From DATEAV01 sp964575425 (GTDB lineage Bacteria > Chloroflexota > Anaerolineae > Anaerolineales > E44-bin32), in NCBI GenBank assembly GCA_964575425.1, contig CAZNRD010000017.1, forward strand, positions 1 to 58,108: a stretch of DNA of 58,108 bases. The letters run 5' to 3'. The position numbers and the translations under genes are program-made. Of this stretch, positions 45,950 through 54,691 are shown one piece after another (position 1 is the stretch's first letter; each line of letters opens with the position of its first letter). The notes under the pieces are model-generated. The model made no database searches, was not told the DNA's origin, and saw only the letters and a program-made list of their open reading frames with translations.

Positions 45950-46936
45950 CTACCGCTTGCGGAGCCTGGGGTTGACCACCTCGTCCAGGGCGCGGCCGAC
46001 CAGGTAGAACGCGGCGCAGAGGAGCGTGATCGAAAGCCCCGCCGGCCAGATCAGCCACCATTTGGTAACGTCGAGCAGGTAGCCGGAGTACGAGGTGGTG
46101 TGAATCATCAGGCCCCACGACATACGGATATTCAGCAGACCAAAGAACGATAGCACCGCCTCCGAAAAGATGGCACTCGACACGGTGAACATCATGTACA
46201 GAAACGAGAGCGGCAGAAGGTTGGGGATGATGTGCCGCAAGATGATATGGGCGTTCCCTCCGCCTGCCACGCGCGCGGCCTCGATGTAGGCACGCACCTT
46301 CACCGTGAGCGCTTGCGACTTGATGATGATCGTGGCGCCTCCAAGGCCTCCCAGAAGGCCCAACACCAGCGCCAACTCGAACAACTCGAGGTCGATCAGC
46401 GCCGACAGCACGATGAGGATGGTGATCGGGGGTGTCATGATAATCAGGTCGGCCAGACGCATGAAAATGGCGTCGGTCACCCCCCCGTAGTAGGCCGATA
46501 CCGCGCCAATCGTGGTGGCAATGACCACAGTCACGAAGGCCGCGACCAAGCCAAGGGCAAACTCGGATTTGGTGCTCCACATCAGCTGGCTGAGTACATC
46601 GCGGCCGAGCGGGTCTGTCCCCAACAGATGAGTGGCCGAGGGCGGGGACGGATGCTCCACGATCGAAAGGTCATACCCCATCACGGGGTCGTAGGTGTTT
46701 CGGTCCCACACTGTTGCCATCAGGACCGGATGCGCGACAGCCAGCAGGGCAAAGAGCACAAGGATGGCCACGCCCACCAACCCGATGGGGTTTTCGCTGA
46801 AGAGTGCCAGGTTGGTTCTCAGCGACCGCCACAGCAGGCGTAGGCGAATCCGCCAGAGTGACATTCGTAGAGCCCGTCCCGACTGGTCCGGAAGTGGGGA
46901 ACGACCGGGCTTGGAGGGTTCAGTGACCATGGCCAT
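45950..46936 (-). CDS. Peptide-type ABC permease, DppC-like, first copy
   Basis: A 328-residue permease of the DppC/OppC family with about six helices. It has the LLGTDPLGRDVLSQLMW signature, the EAA loop YIEAARVAGGGNAHIILRH, and a C-terminus ending in ALDEVVNPRLRKR. It is 26 bases after the DppB-like gene and directly before the ATPase pair, as expected for a complete importer. Confidence 0.92.
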   Translation of the reverse strand: MAMVTEPSKPGRSPLPDQSGRALRMSLWRIRLRLLWRSLRTNLALFSENPIGLVGVAILVLFALLAVAHPVLMATVWDRNTYDPVMGYDLSIVEHPSPPSATHLLGTDPLGRDVLSQLMWSTKSEFALGLVAAFVTVVIATTIGAVSAYYGGVTDAIFMRLADLIIMTPPITILIVLSALIDLELFELALVLGLLGGLGGATIIIKSQALTVKVRAYIEAARVAGGGNAHIILRHIIPNLLPLSFLYMMFTVSSAIFSEAVLSFFGLLNIRMSWGLMIHTTSYSGYLLDVTKWWLIWPAGLSITLLCAAFYLVGRALDEVVNPRLRKR

Positions 46937-46962
46937 GCTGCTGCCTCGTCCGGGGAAGTGGG

Positions 46963-48111
46963 CTAGTAGCGGATGCGTGGATCCAGGAACGCGTACAACA
47001 CGTCTGCCAGCAGGTGGGCCGTGAGCGCCAACACTCCGGTGAAGACGAGGCCGCCGATCACCATGGGTATGTCTTCCACCAGAGCGGCATTTAGCAGGGT
47101 CAACCCCATTCCCGGCCAGGAGAATATCGTCTCGGTGATCACGCCTCCGTCCATCACGAAAGCCAGCGCCAGCACAAACGCTGTCGCCACGGGAAGAATC
47201 GCATTGCGCGCCGCGTGGCGATCGCGGATTACCCTCTCCGACAGTCCTTTCGCACGTGCAGCCATGATGTAGTCCTCGCGCAGCGTTTCCAGCATGCTGT
47301 TACGGGTCAGGAGCATCACGCCAGCGAAGTTCACCAGCGCAAGGGTCATGATGGGGAGCATCAGGTGATGCAGGATATCCAGCGCGAAGCGGCCCACACC
47401 GGTCGAAAGCCAGTACAGGACAACGGCCGCCAGGATGATACCCGCACCTGCCCAACGCGCTCGACGGCGGGCGCCGGGGTTGAATCGCTGTGACACCGCC
47501 GTCCATGCGAGGAGGGCAACCGAGGCGACCAGCGCAGTCAGCAGCATCCGAATGAAGACCAGATTTGCCGACACAGGCGCCTCACGCCAAAGCACGGGAT
47601 TGATAAACTTCCCCAGCGGGAACCACCCGAGGGTGAAGGAGAACAGGAAGATCATGAGCAGTGCAAACCACGGAAGGAAGGCGGTATACAGGACCACTCC
47701 TCCCACGGTTGAGGCGTATTCGACAAACCCGCCGCGTCGCCACGCCAGCACCTTCCCCATCAGGAATCCCACATAGTAGGACATGATGGTCGCGCTCAGA
47801 AAGAGCAGGATCGTTCGCGGCGCGCGCTCGGCAATGACATCCAGCACCGGGCGCGGGTAGTTGGAAAACGAGATCCCGAAGTCTCCCCGCACCGCGTTGG
47901 CCACCCAGCCAACATAGCGCTCCATCACCGGTTTGTCCAGCCCCAGCCGCGCCCGCAGGACCTGACGCTGTTCAGGCGTCAGGCGAGGGTCGTTGAGGTA
48001 CAGATTTCCGAAGTCGCCAGGTTGTGCATCTAGCAGCAAGAAGATCGCCGTCAGGAAGAGGGCAAATGTAAACAGATTCTGGGCAATGCGCTTCAGGACA
48101 TAGCTTCTCAT
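46963..48111 (-). CDS. Peptide-type ABC permease, DppB-like, first copy, enlarged
   Basis: A 382-residue permease of the DppB/OppB family. The N-terminal SYVLKRIAQNLFTF helix and the EAA loop (AARAKGLSERVIRDRHAAR) are clear. As in the second copy, two extra hydrophobic stretches (about residues 183-240) precede the conserved ALDILHHLMLPIMTL helix, making it about 60 residues longer than usual. It is separated from the binding-protein gene by 187 bases containing a strong stem-loop. Confidence 0.92.
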   Translation of the reverse strand: MRSYVLKRIAQNLFTFALFLTAIFLLLDAQPGDFGNLYLNDPRLTPEQRQVLRARLGLDKPVMERYVGWVANAVRGDFGISFSNYPRPVLDVIAERAPRTILLFLSATIMSYYVGFLMGKVLAWRRGGFVEYASTVGGVVLYTAFLPWFALLMIFLFSFTLGWFPLGKFINPVLWREAPVSANLVFIRMLLTALVASVALLAWTAVSQRFNPGARRRARWAGAGIILAAVVLYWLSTGVGRFALDILHHLMLPIMTLALVNFAGVMLLTRNSMLETLREDYIMAARAKGLSERVIRDRHAARNAILPVATAFVLALAFVMDGGVITETIFSWPGMGLTLLNAALVEDIPMVIGGLVFTGVLALTAHLLADVLYAFLDPRIRY

Positions 48112-48231
48112 GTCAGAGCCTCAGCTCCGGCGGGGACCAACCAGACATTCCCGCGCTCGATTTCATCCCTGGACGGAGCCTCGCGGTTCTACCCCAATGC
48201 CTTGCGCGAGGGCTGAGCACATGCCATTTGC

Positions 48232-48265
48232 GGGGGAGGGCCAGTTTGTCACCCAGCCCTCCCCC
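48232..48265 (-). promoter_or_regulatory. Strong stem-loop between the binding-protein and permease genes
   Basis: GGGGGAGGGC and GCCCTCCCCC form a perfect ten-base GC-rich stem with a 14-base loop, in the gap after the binding-protein stop. No T-run follows on the minus strand. Such structures often protect the upstream message and reduce read-through, so that binding protein is made in excess over permease. Confidence 0.7.
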
Positions 48266-48298
48266 AACTCGTGGATCCGTGAGGCAACCCCAGTCCGG

Positions 48299-50425
48299 TT
48301 ACTTCACGTGGACCGTGGTCTGCAGCGGACCGCCACCCTGGTGGGTGTACTGGAGGCCGCTGAGCTGCTCCGTGTATGGGTACTCCACCGAAGCGCTTCG
48401 ATACGCCTCGATCATGCCCGTGTCGAACAGCAGCACGTAGGGCACTTCCGTCGACAACAGGATCTGGATCTGATCCGAGATCTCCTTGCAGGCTTCGAGC
48501 GTATCGCAGGTCAGGATGTCCGCGGATAGTTCCTCGAACTCGGGGCTCACGTACCCGCCCGCGTTGTTGCCATCCATCACGGCCTGCTCCGCCGAGAAGA
48601 AGTCGCGCAGGTAGCTCGGGAACAGCCCGAGGCTCCACCCGAGCATGTACATGTCGAAGTTCTGCTCGGTGAAGATCTTGGGCACGATCACGTTGAAGCC
48701 GGCCAGCTCGGCCGTCAGGGGGATGCCGAAATCGTTGAGCCAGGTCTCAATCCAGATGGCGAAGGTCGACCGCAGGGGATCGTAGCCGGGGCTCGGAGCC
48801 AACATGAGCAGCGGCGGAACCGGAGTCCCGTCCGGCATGATCAGCCGGCCACCGGGGATCACCATGCGGTTCTCCGCATCCCACGCCGGAACCTTTCCAC
48901 CCTCCCAGCTGTAGCCGGCCTGCTGCAGGATGGCCACGGCCAAGTTGGTGCGCTGCTCGCGCGTCAACCCCTGGCCGAGCTTGGGCACATCGTCGAAGTA
49001 CCAGGCGGCATTGCCTTCGGGGACGAAGGTGTAGAGCGGGAAGGCCACGCGCTGCAGGATGGTGTTGGTCACGAACTCCTTGTCGATCAGGACGGCCACG
49101 GCCTGGCGGAATGAGCAGTCGTTCATCGGCTGCCGTCGGTTGTTGAAGCTCATATAGCGGAAGCCGTTGACCGAGTTCCTCAGCACCGTCAGGTTCGGGT
49201 CTCCCTCGACCTGGGCCGCCAGCCCGCGGGAAAGGCCCAGCGGGTTGAGGATGAAGTCGACCTCTCCGTTGCGCAGGGCCAGGATCGCAGCATCCTGCGA
49301 GCCGTAGATGCTGTAGACCACCTTCTCGACGTTCGGGCCGATGCTGTATTCGATCAGGGGATCGCCCGTAGGCTCGCCGTAGTAGGTGGCGCCTGGGTCC
49401 TCCTGATACACGCCGTCAGCATACTCCCGGACGGTGACGCCGCGATGGTAGTAGCCGCGATTGCTGGCGTTCTGTAGGAAGGCTCCTTGCTCCCACTTGT
49501 CGAAGGTGAAGGCGCCGGCCAAAGGCTCACCCTCCGGCTGATGGGCGAAGAGGATGTCCTGGGCTTCCGCCTGGGCGGCTGCCAGGTCCTCCTCGCTGGG
49601 GCTCGCGCCCAAAGCGAGGATCGGGGCCATGGCCTGCTCAACCACCGGCTTCCAGTAGTGCTCGGCCACGATCGGTGCCTGAAGCGTGCCCCATTCGTGA
49701 CGCGCCAGCCCGGGCTTGGTGTGGTAGAAGTACTTCACGGTGTAGTCGTCAACCGCCTCAACCCGGTCGAGGAAGTTGCTGTCGTACCAGCTGCTCCAGT
49801 TCCCTGAAATCAGACCGATTCCCAAGACCGTGTTGGCGGTGAAGGCAACGTCAGCAGCCGTCAGCGGCTCTCCATCGCTCCACTTGACATCCTTGCGGAT
49901 CGGGATTTCGACAACCCAGAAGTCTCCCTCCTGGACCAAAGGCTGCGGCAGATCCAGGGCCAGGCCCGGGACGAACGTGAAGAACTTGTCCGACAGGCCG
50001 TACATGGCCAACCGCGGCGGCAGCATGTAGCTGTTCCAGACCGTGTTGTCCGGCCCATTGGCGGCCCAGTAGTTCAGCGTGGTGACGTCCTCGAAGACGC
50101 CCACCCGGTAGATCTTGCCGGCTACCTGTTCAACGGGGCCTGCTTCGAACGTGCCAAAAGGCCCGGAGGGCGAAGTCTCCTCGAGCGCTGCCGCAATGGC
50201 AGCCCGTCCTCCGCTCCCCGAGAATGCGAGCTCGGGCAGGGGTTTGCACGGCACCATCGCCTCAGCCGGGATGTATGGCAGCGCAGGTGTCGGCTCTGGC
50301 GGGGTAGCCGTTGGCGCGACCGGCACGGCTGGGGTCGGGGTCGCCGCCGGCTTGCAGGCGGCCAGCACCATGCTCAGCGCCACCAGCAGGCCGAGGGCAG
50401 TGAACCACTTGCGAGTGGATAGCAT
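48299..50425 (-). CDS. Peptide-type extracellular solute-binding lipoprotein (family 5)
   Basis: A 708-residue binding protein, longer than the usual 500-600. The signal peptide ends in the lipobox LAAC (Cys24), then a Pro/Thr linker, then the family 5 fold, with the recognisable IRKDVKWSDGEPLTAADVAF segment and the C-terminal half with NDCSFRQAVAVLID. ATG 50425 follows a GGAGGAGAGGAAAG site; the frame upstream is unconserved. It has its own promoter (50596-50624) and a leader of about 165 bases. The substrate may be a peptide or another small solute. Confidence 0.92.
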   Translation of the reverse strand: MLSTRKWFTALGLLVALSMVLAACKPAATPTPAVPVAPTATPPEPTPALPYIPAEAMVPCKPLPELAFSGSGGRAAIAAALEETSPSGPFGTFEAGPVEQVAGKIYRVGVFEDVTTLNYWAANGPDNTVWNSYMLPPRLAMYGLSDKFFTFVPGLALDLPQPLVQEGDFWVVEIPIRKDVKWSDGEPLTAADVAFTANTVLGIGLISGNWSSWYDSNFLDRVEAVDDYTVKYFYHTKPGLARHEWGTLQAPIVAEHYWKPVVEQAMAPILALGASPSEEDLAAAQAEAQDILFAHQPEGEPLAGAFTFDKWEQGAFLQNASNRGYYHRGVTVREYADGVYQEDPGATYYGEPTGDPLIEYSIGPNVEKVVYSIYGSQDAAILALRNGEVDFILNPLGLSRGLAAQVEGDPNLTVLRNSVNGFRYMSFNNRRQPMNDCSFRQAVAVLIDKEFVTNTILQRVAFPLYTFVPEGNAAWYFDDVPKLGQGLTREQRTNLAVAILQQAGYSWEGGKVPAWDAENRMVIPGGRLIMPDGTPVPPLLMLAPSPGYDPLRSTFAIWIETWLNDFGIPLTAELAGFNVIVPKIFTEQNFDMYMLGWSLGLFPSYLRDFFSAEQAVMDGNNAGGYVSPEFEELSADILTCDTLEACKEISDQIQILLSTEVPYVLLFDTGMIEAYRSASVEYPYTEQLSGLQYTHQGGGPLQTTVHVK

Positions 50426-50555
50426 CTTTCCTCTCCTCCGTCTGAAACACGCAGAATCACGAGTTGCGGCTATCGCAGATAGGACCGCAGAACGCCTCGT
50501 TCCACCCCAGGCACCACCTCCTTTCCCACGCCAACGATCCAGGTCCACGCGGAGC

Positions 50556-50576
50556 CCCGGAAGAGGCATCTCCGGG
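50556..50576 (-). promoter_or_regulatory. Stem-loop in the leader of the binding-protein gene
   Basis: CCCGGA and TCCGGG pair across a nine-base loop, about 13 bases after the predicted mRNA start. A role in message stability or control is possible. Confidence 0.3.
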
Positions 50577-50595
50577 AGGTTGAACGGACTGATGG

Positions 50596-50624
50596 AATTT
50601 ACCACGGAACTCGCGCGAGGTCAA
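50596..50624 (-). promoter_or_regulatory. Promoter of the first importer unit
   Basis: On the minus strand TTGACC (50619-50624) and TAAATT (50596-50601) are 17 bases apart, just after the stop of the upstream binding-protein gene. The mRNA should start near 50589. Confidence 0.65.
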
Positions 50625-50636
50625 CAGAGGGTCGTC

Positions 50637-52595
50637 CTACTGGCTTCCACACTCGCCGCCAAGCCCGAACGCTTCCAGGTTCCACAGCACGCTGTGGGCC
50701 GAGGCATCCGGCGCCAATCCGCACACATGCAGGCCAGAAGCCGCCAGCCTCGGCCTGGCAAACAACGGCAGCCCGGGGAGCCGCTCGCCCAGGATTTCCT
50801 GCGTGCGCCGAGCCGCTTGTCGATAAGACTCCTCCTCAGGCAACGCCAGCCGCAGCACTTGGCAGGCTGCGTCATACTCGGCATCGGCGAAGCCTGCCGC
50901 GTTACTCCCATTCGGCCGCTCGTCCGATGGGACCTCCTGACTGGTGAACATCTCGCACGGCGGGGCCTCCGAGATCAACCACGACCAGAGAACCGCCTGA
51001 AAGGTCCGGCCAAAGACTGGCCCTTCAGGGAAAGGCATCAGCAGCTGGCCCGGGTCCATCGTCTGCACCTGGACGAGCGCGCCGCACTGTGCCAGGTCCT
51101 GGCGCACGTGTTCGGCGACGGCGACCTGCAGCGGCTCGGCCAGCGTGAGCAGGGTGAACTCGAGCGGGGTACCGCTCCGCATTCCCGGGACGCCGAGAGC
51201 GGTGCGCGCCGTGGCCGGGTCCCCGTCTTGGTCGAGCCAGCCGATTTGCTGGAGGAGCGCGGCCGACGCCTCGGGGTCGTAGGCGGTTGATTGGAGATCG
51301 CTTGCGTAGAGCGGGTGATTGCGCGGCAGGTAGCTGTCGGCGACTTCTCCCAACCCGTTCAACACGTCATCGACCAAGCCCTGGCGATCGATGCAGCCGG
51401 CAAGCGCGCGGCAGGTCCTGTCCTCCGCGAAAAGCCTCGGAGTGCCAGGCGGGCCGAGCGGATTGAGGTTGAAGTCGATGCGCTCGACCAACGGGCCGGG
51501 CGCCCAGGCCAGGTTCAGGCGGCCGGCCTGTGCCTGCGCGGTCAGCACGGCCAAATCCGCTCCCTGGAGAGCGGACTCATCCAGCACGTCACATTCCCCT
51601 GTGAGAAGCTGCTGCACGGCCGCCACGGAATCGCCTCCGGTGAAGCGAAAGACCAGCGCATCGAAGCGCGGCAAACCCTCTGCGGCGCGGAAATACAGAG
51701 GGTTCTTGCGCAGATTGATCTGCACGCCAGGTTGCCACGACTCGAGCACATAGGGTCCCCAGCCGAGAGGCTGACGTGCAGCGGCCTCTGCCTCGGGCAA
51801 GTCGCCGGGGGCGATTCCAGCCAGCGCATGCCGCGGCAGCGGCGTCCAGAAATTGGTGCGGTATTCCGAGTCCAGGAATCCGGGGATACCGATCCAGCGA
51901 ACCGTGTGCTCGTCGAGCGCCTGATACGAGGCGGTGTGCTGGACTAGGAACTTGCTGACATCGCGCGTCTCGCGGTGAGCATGGAGGGAGAAGGAGAAGG
52001 CTGAGTCGGCGGCCGTCAACGGCTCACCGTCGGCCCAGCGCACGTCGGGCCGAAGGCGGAAGTCGACCACCAATCTCTCCATGCGAACCTCGCCGCCCGT
52101 GTAGCGCTGCGAGCAGCTCAGGTCGCGGCAGCCAGGCGGCAGATAGCGATCGCCCGCCGACAGTGCCCGCGGCAGCAGGGTCGCTGGATCGAAATAGACC
52201 TCGCCCTGCCGGACCATGGCGGTCTCGACGCGCGCATCGCCGTCAGCCAGGCTGGGCATCTTCTCCAGAATCACTGGGTGCACTTGGTAGCCCAGAGAAT
52301 CGAATGGGCCATCGTAGATAGCCTGCAGCACGGCGTCGGCCTCGCGGTTAGCGGATCCGTAGAGGCGGAGAGGGGAATACAGGTACAGGGACTGAGGTTC
52401 CTGCCCAAGGCAGACGATGAGCGTCCGCGGTTCAGGGGGAAGAGGCGTGGCGCTGAGAGGGATGGCGGTGGGCGTGCGTCCCAGAGGCGGGACTTCCGGG
52501 AAATCCACTTCGGCCGGCTGGCACGCAGCCACCGACGCCACCAGCGCCAGCCATGCCAGCGTCGCCCAGACGAAGCGCCCTGTGCGGTCAGTCAT
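50637..52595 (-). CDS. Second peptide-type solute-binding lipoprotein (family 5)
   Basis: A 652-residue lipoprotein with a short signal ending in VAAC (Cys25), a Pro/Thr linker, and the family 5 fold. It has LRPDVRWADGEPLTAADSAF and later CRALAGCIDRQGLVDDVLNG. Two cysteines near residues 156-161 (CRDLSC) may pair. It differs clearly from the other binding protein and may feed the same permeases with another substrate. ATG 52595 overlaps the trmD stop by eight bases, so it is translated with trmD and not from the importer promoter. Confidence 0.9.
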   Translation of the reverse strand: MTDRTGRFVWATLAWLALVASVAACQPAEVDFPEVPPLGRTPTAIPLSATPLPPEPRTLIVCLGQEPQSLYLYSPLRLYGSANREADAVLQAIYDGPFDSLGYQVHPVILEKMPSLADGDARVETAMVRQGEVYFDPATLLPRALSAGDRYLPPGCRDLSCSQRYTGGEVRMERLVVDFRLRPDVRWADGEPLTAADSAFSFSLHAHRETRDVSKFLVQHTASYQALDEHTVRWIGIPGFLDSEYRTNFWTPLPRHALAGIAPGDLPEAEAAARQPLGWGPYVLESWQPGVQINLRKNPLYFRAAEGLPRFDALVFRFTGGDSVAAVQQLLTGECDVLDESALQGADLAVLTAQAQAGRLNLAWAPGPLVERIDFNLNPLGPPGTPRLFAEDRTCRALAGCIDRQGLVDDVLNGLGEVADSYLPRNHPLYASDLQSTAYDPEASAALLQQIGWLDQDGDPATARTALGVPGMRSGTPLEFTLLTLAEPLQVAVAEHVRQDLAQCGALVQVQTMDPGQLLMPFPEGPVFGRTFQAVLWSWLISEAPPCEMFTSQEVPSDERPNGSNAAGFADAEYDAACQVLRLALPEEESYRQAARRTQEILGERLPGLPLFARPRLAASGLHVCGLAPDASAHSVLWNLEAFGLGGECGSQ

Positions 52596-53355
52596 TCGGC
52601 TCCCCTCGTTCCCCAGCCTGATGCGATTCCCGCTCCAATCCCTTTAGATAGGCGCGATCGGACTCGGTCAGGGCCGCCCGCTCCAGCAGATCCGGCCGCC
52701 GTTCGTAGGTGCGGCGCAGGGATTGCTGCCGGCGCCAGGCAGCAATCTGGGCATGATTGCCGGAAAGCAGGACCTCCGGGACCTTCCAGCCGCGGAAATC
52801 CGGGGGACGGGTGTAGTGCGGGTATTCGAGCAGCCCCGCCCCATGAGAGTCATCCACGGCGGCGTCCTCGTCGCCCAGCACACCCGGCCTGAGGCGTGCC
52901 ACGGCGTCGATGACGACCAGCGCCGGCAGCTCACCTCCGGTCAGGACATAATCACCGATCGAGATTTCATCGCTGGCGAGATGCTCGCGCACACGCTCGT
53001 CCACGCCTTCGTAGCGGCCGCAGATGAGAGCCAGGCGCGGCCACCGCGCCAGCTCAGCGGCCACTTGCTGGTTGAAGACCCTACCCTGAGGGCTGAGCAG
53101 GATGAGGGGAAACGCCCCCAGTTCCGCCCCCAGCACCGCTTCCACGGCGGCAAAGATCGCCTCGGGCTTCATCACCATTCCCCCGCCCCCGCCGTAGGGC
53201 GCATCATCCGTGGTGCGATGACGATCATGCGTGTAATCCCGGATGTCATGCAGGCGCACGTCGATCAGGCCGGCGGCGCGCGCCCGTCCCAGGATGCTCG
53301 AGGCCAGGTAGGCCTCGAGCGCGGCCGGGATCAGCGTGAAGACATCAAGGCGCAT
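52588..53355 (-). CDS. trmD: tRNA (guanine-37-N1) methyltransferase
   Basis: It methylates G37 next to the anticodon to prevent frameshifting, using S-adenosylmethionine. It is 255 residues of the SPOUT fold. The trefoil-knot motifs CGRYEGVDERV, SIGDYVLTGGELPALVVID, LEYPHYTRPPDFRG and VLLSGNH are intact. ATG 53355 is used; the frame extends five codons further without conservation. In many bacteria trmD sits with rpsP, rimM and rplS; here it follows a Nudix gene and precedes a binding protein. Confidence 0.95.
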   Translation of the reverse strand: MRLDVFTLIPAALEAYLASSILGRARAAGLIDVRLHDIRDYTHDRHRTTDDAPYGGGGGMVMKPEAIFAAVEAVLGAELGAFPLILLSPQGRVFNQQVAAELARWPRLALICGRYEGVDERVREHLASDEISIGDYVLTGGELPALVVIDAVARLRPGVLGDEDAAVDDSHGAGLLEYPHYTRPPDFRGWKVPEVLLSGNHAQIAAWRRQQSLRRTYERRPDLLERAALTESDRAYLKGLERESHQAGERGEPND

Positions 53356-53399
53356 GCGCGAGAACCACAATTCGCTTGAGGTTTGCCCCAGGATGGGAT

Positions 53400-53440
53400 G
53401 CCGCGAGGCCTATGCTGCCTCTGTCCGCGAACCTCGCGGC
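53400..53440. repeat. Inverted repeat between the Nudix and trmD genes
   Basis: GCCGCGAGG (53400-53408) and CCTCGCGGC (53432-53440) are perfect nine-base arms around a 23-base loop. It follows the Nudix stop and overlaps the expected trmD mRNA start, so it could end one message or act on the next. Confidence 0.45.
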
Positions 53441-53441
53441 G

Positions 53442-53450
53442 ATTCTAGCA
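53442..53450 (-). promoter_or_regulatory. Extended -10 promoter of trmD
   Basis: TGCTAGAAT on the minus strand overlaps the Nudix stop codon. The mRNA start would be near 53435, about 80 bases before trmD. No -35 is convincing. Confidence 0.5.
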
Positions 53451-53957
53451 TGCCTGGGAGCGGCGCTGCCATTCCTCAAGGACACGTCGGGTGGCCTCGA
53501 AGCCCAGCTCGGGCAGCTCCTGCGGCGCGAAGAAGGCGACGGCTTCCGCGTCGTCGCGCGCTTCCAGCTTGCCCCCGAGGACGGCGGCCTGGTAGACAAT
53601 GACGATGCTGGCACCGCGCGCGTGTTCCTGCCCGGCCACGACATCCAGCAGGCACGTCACCCGCACCTGCAGCCCCGTCTCCTCGAGACACTCGCGCTCC
53701 GCGGCGGCGCGCGGGTCCTCCCCCGCATCCACGAAGCCAGCCGGCAGAGTCCACGCGCCCTGAAAGGGCTCAGTTGCGCGGCGCACCAGCAGGACCTGAC
53801 CCCGATCTTCCACCAGTACGGCAGCCGCCACTTTTGGATCGAAAAAGTGCACTCGTCCACAGGCAGGACACACCGGGCGCAGGCGACCATAGGCCCTTCG
53901 CCACGCAATGGGCGTGCCGCAGGCGGGGCAGAAGCGAAGCCACTCCGTCTCAGTCAT
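53445..53957 (-). CDS. Nudix hydrolase with N-terminal zinc ribbon
   Basis: A 170-residue protein. A zinc ribbon with two CPACG pairs (about 10-35) precedes a Nudix fold with a perfect Nudix box, GFVDAGEDPRAAAERECLEE. It should hydrolyse a nucleoside diphosphate linked to another group, with magnesium. The ribbon recalls NudC-type NADH pyrophosphatases, but the protein is shorter and lacks an obvious NudC SQPWPFPxS motif, so the substrate is open. Its ATG overlaps the anti-sigma stop as ATGA. The link to the sigma pair suggests a stress or redox role; that is inference. Confidence 0.88.
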   Translation of the reverse strand: MTETEWLRFCPACGTPIAWRRAYGRLRPVCPACGRVHFFDPKVAAAVLVEDRGQVLLVRRATEPFQGAWTLPAGFVDAGEDPRAAAERECLEETGLQVRVTCLLDVVAGQEHARGASIVIVYQAAVLGGKLEARDDAEAVAFFAPQELPELGFEATRRVLEEWQRRSQAC

Positions 53958-54691
53958 CGCGCCTGGCGCCGCACGCGGAGCGTGAGGATAGCAAGCGCCA
54001 CAACGAGCGCCCCCAGCCCGAGCTGGAGCCATTCCAGGGCACGCAAGGGGATGGCGGGGGCCTGCTTGACACCGCCTTCCGCACCGCCAGCCCCGGGTAC
54101 GCCAGTGGGGAGAGGCTCTGCGGAGGGCAGCGCTTCGGCGATCTGCGACGGCGCTGCTGGCGTTTCCGCAATCCCTCCACCGAGGACACCGGTTTCCGGA
54201 GCCACGGCTCTCTGCAGCATTTCCGGCGTCGTCGAGGGAACAAGGGCATCGCTGAATGGGGCCGGCGCGACAAAGGGGGCGGCCTCGGTGATCTCGGCGG
54301 CAGGCGGCGCGGCCTCCAGCATCATCGGCACTTCCGCCGGTGCTCTCGCCCCCAACGTGAAGCTCCGGCCGAGGATCGCGTTCGCTCCGCTCACGACAAG
54401 AAAGGCCGCTGTCGCCAGGGCCGTGGCCAGCTGCAGCGCCGGATATGGCCGCGCGCCCGAGCGGCGGCCGACCATCTCCGGGGTCAGGGCCAGCGAGCGC
54501 GGCGGCCGGGCGACCGGAAGCGCCCGGACTGCTTCCCGCAATGAGCGCAGTTCGGCCAGAGCCATGCGGAGCTGTGCTTCCTTGTGCAAACGGGCTTCGA
54601 GGCGGCGCGCCTCGGCAGGTCGAAGCTCGCCGTCCAGATAGGCGGAGAGCGCCTCGAGATCCCGCCGCGAGAGATGATGCAGGCTGCTCAT
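53954..54691 (-). CDS. Membrane anti-sigma factor with a long Ala/Pro external region
   Basis: A 245-residue protein. The cytoplasmic N-terminus (about 8-60) has the LSAYLDGELRPAEARRLEARL helix pattern of anti-sigma domains, without the HxxxCxxC zinc motif. One membrane helix (about 84-106) is followed by a long Ala/Pro/Glu-rich segment and a second helix near the C-terminus (about 222-239). It should hold the ECF sigma factor at the membrane until a signal releases it. It is coupled by ATGA to the sigma gene and to the Nudix gene. Confidence 0.82.
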   Translation of the reverse strand: MSSLHHLSRRDLEALSAYLDGELRPAEARRLEARLHKEAQLRMALAELRSLREAVRALPVARPPRSLALTPEMVGRRSGARPYPALQLATALATAAFLVVSGANAILGRSFTLGARAPAEVPMMLEAAPPAAEITEAAPFVAPAPFSDALVPSTTPEMLQRAVAPETGVLGGGIAETPAAPSQIAEALPSAEPLPTGVPGAGGAEGGVKQAPAIPLRALEWLQLGLGALVVALAILTLRVRRQAR

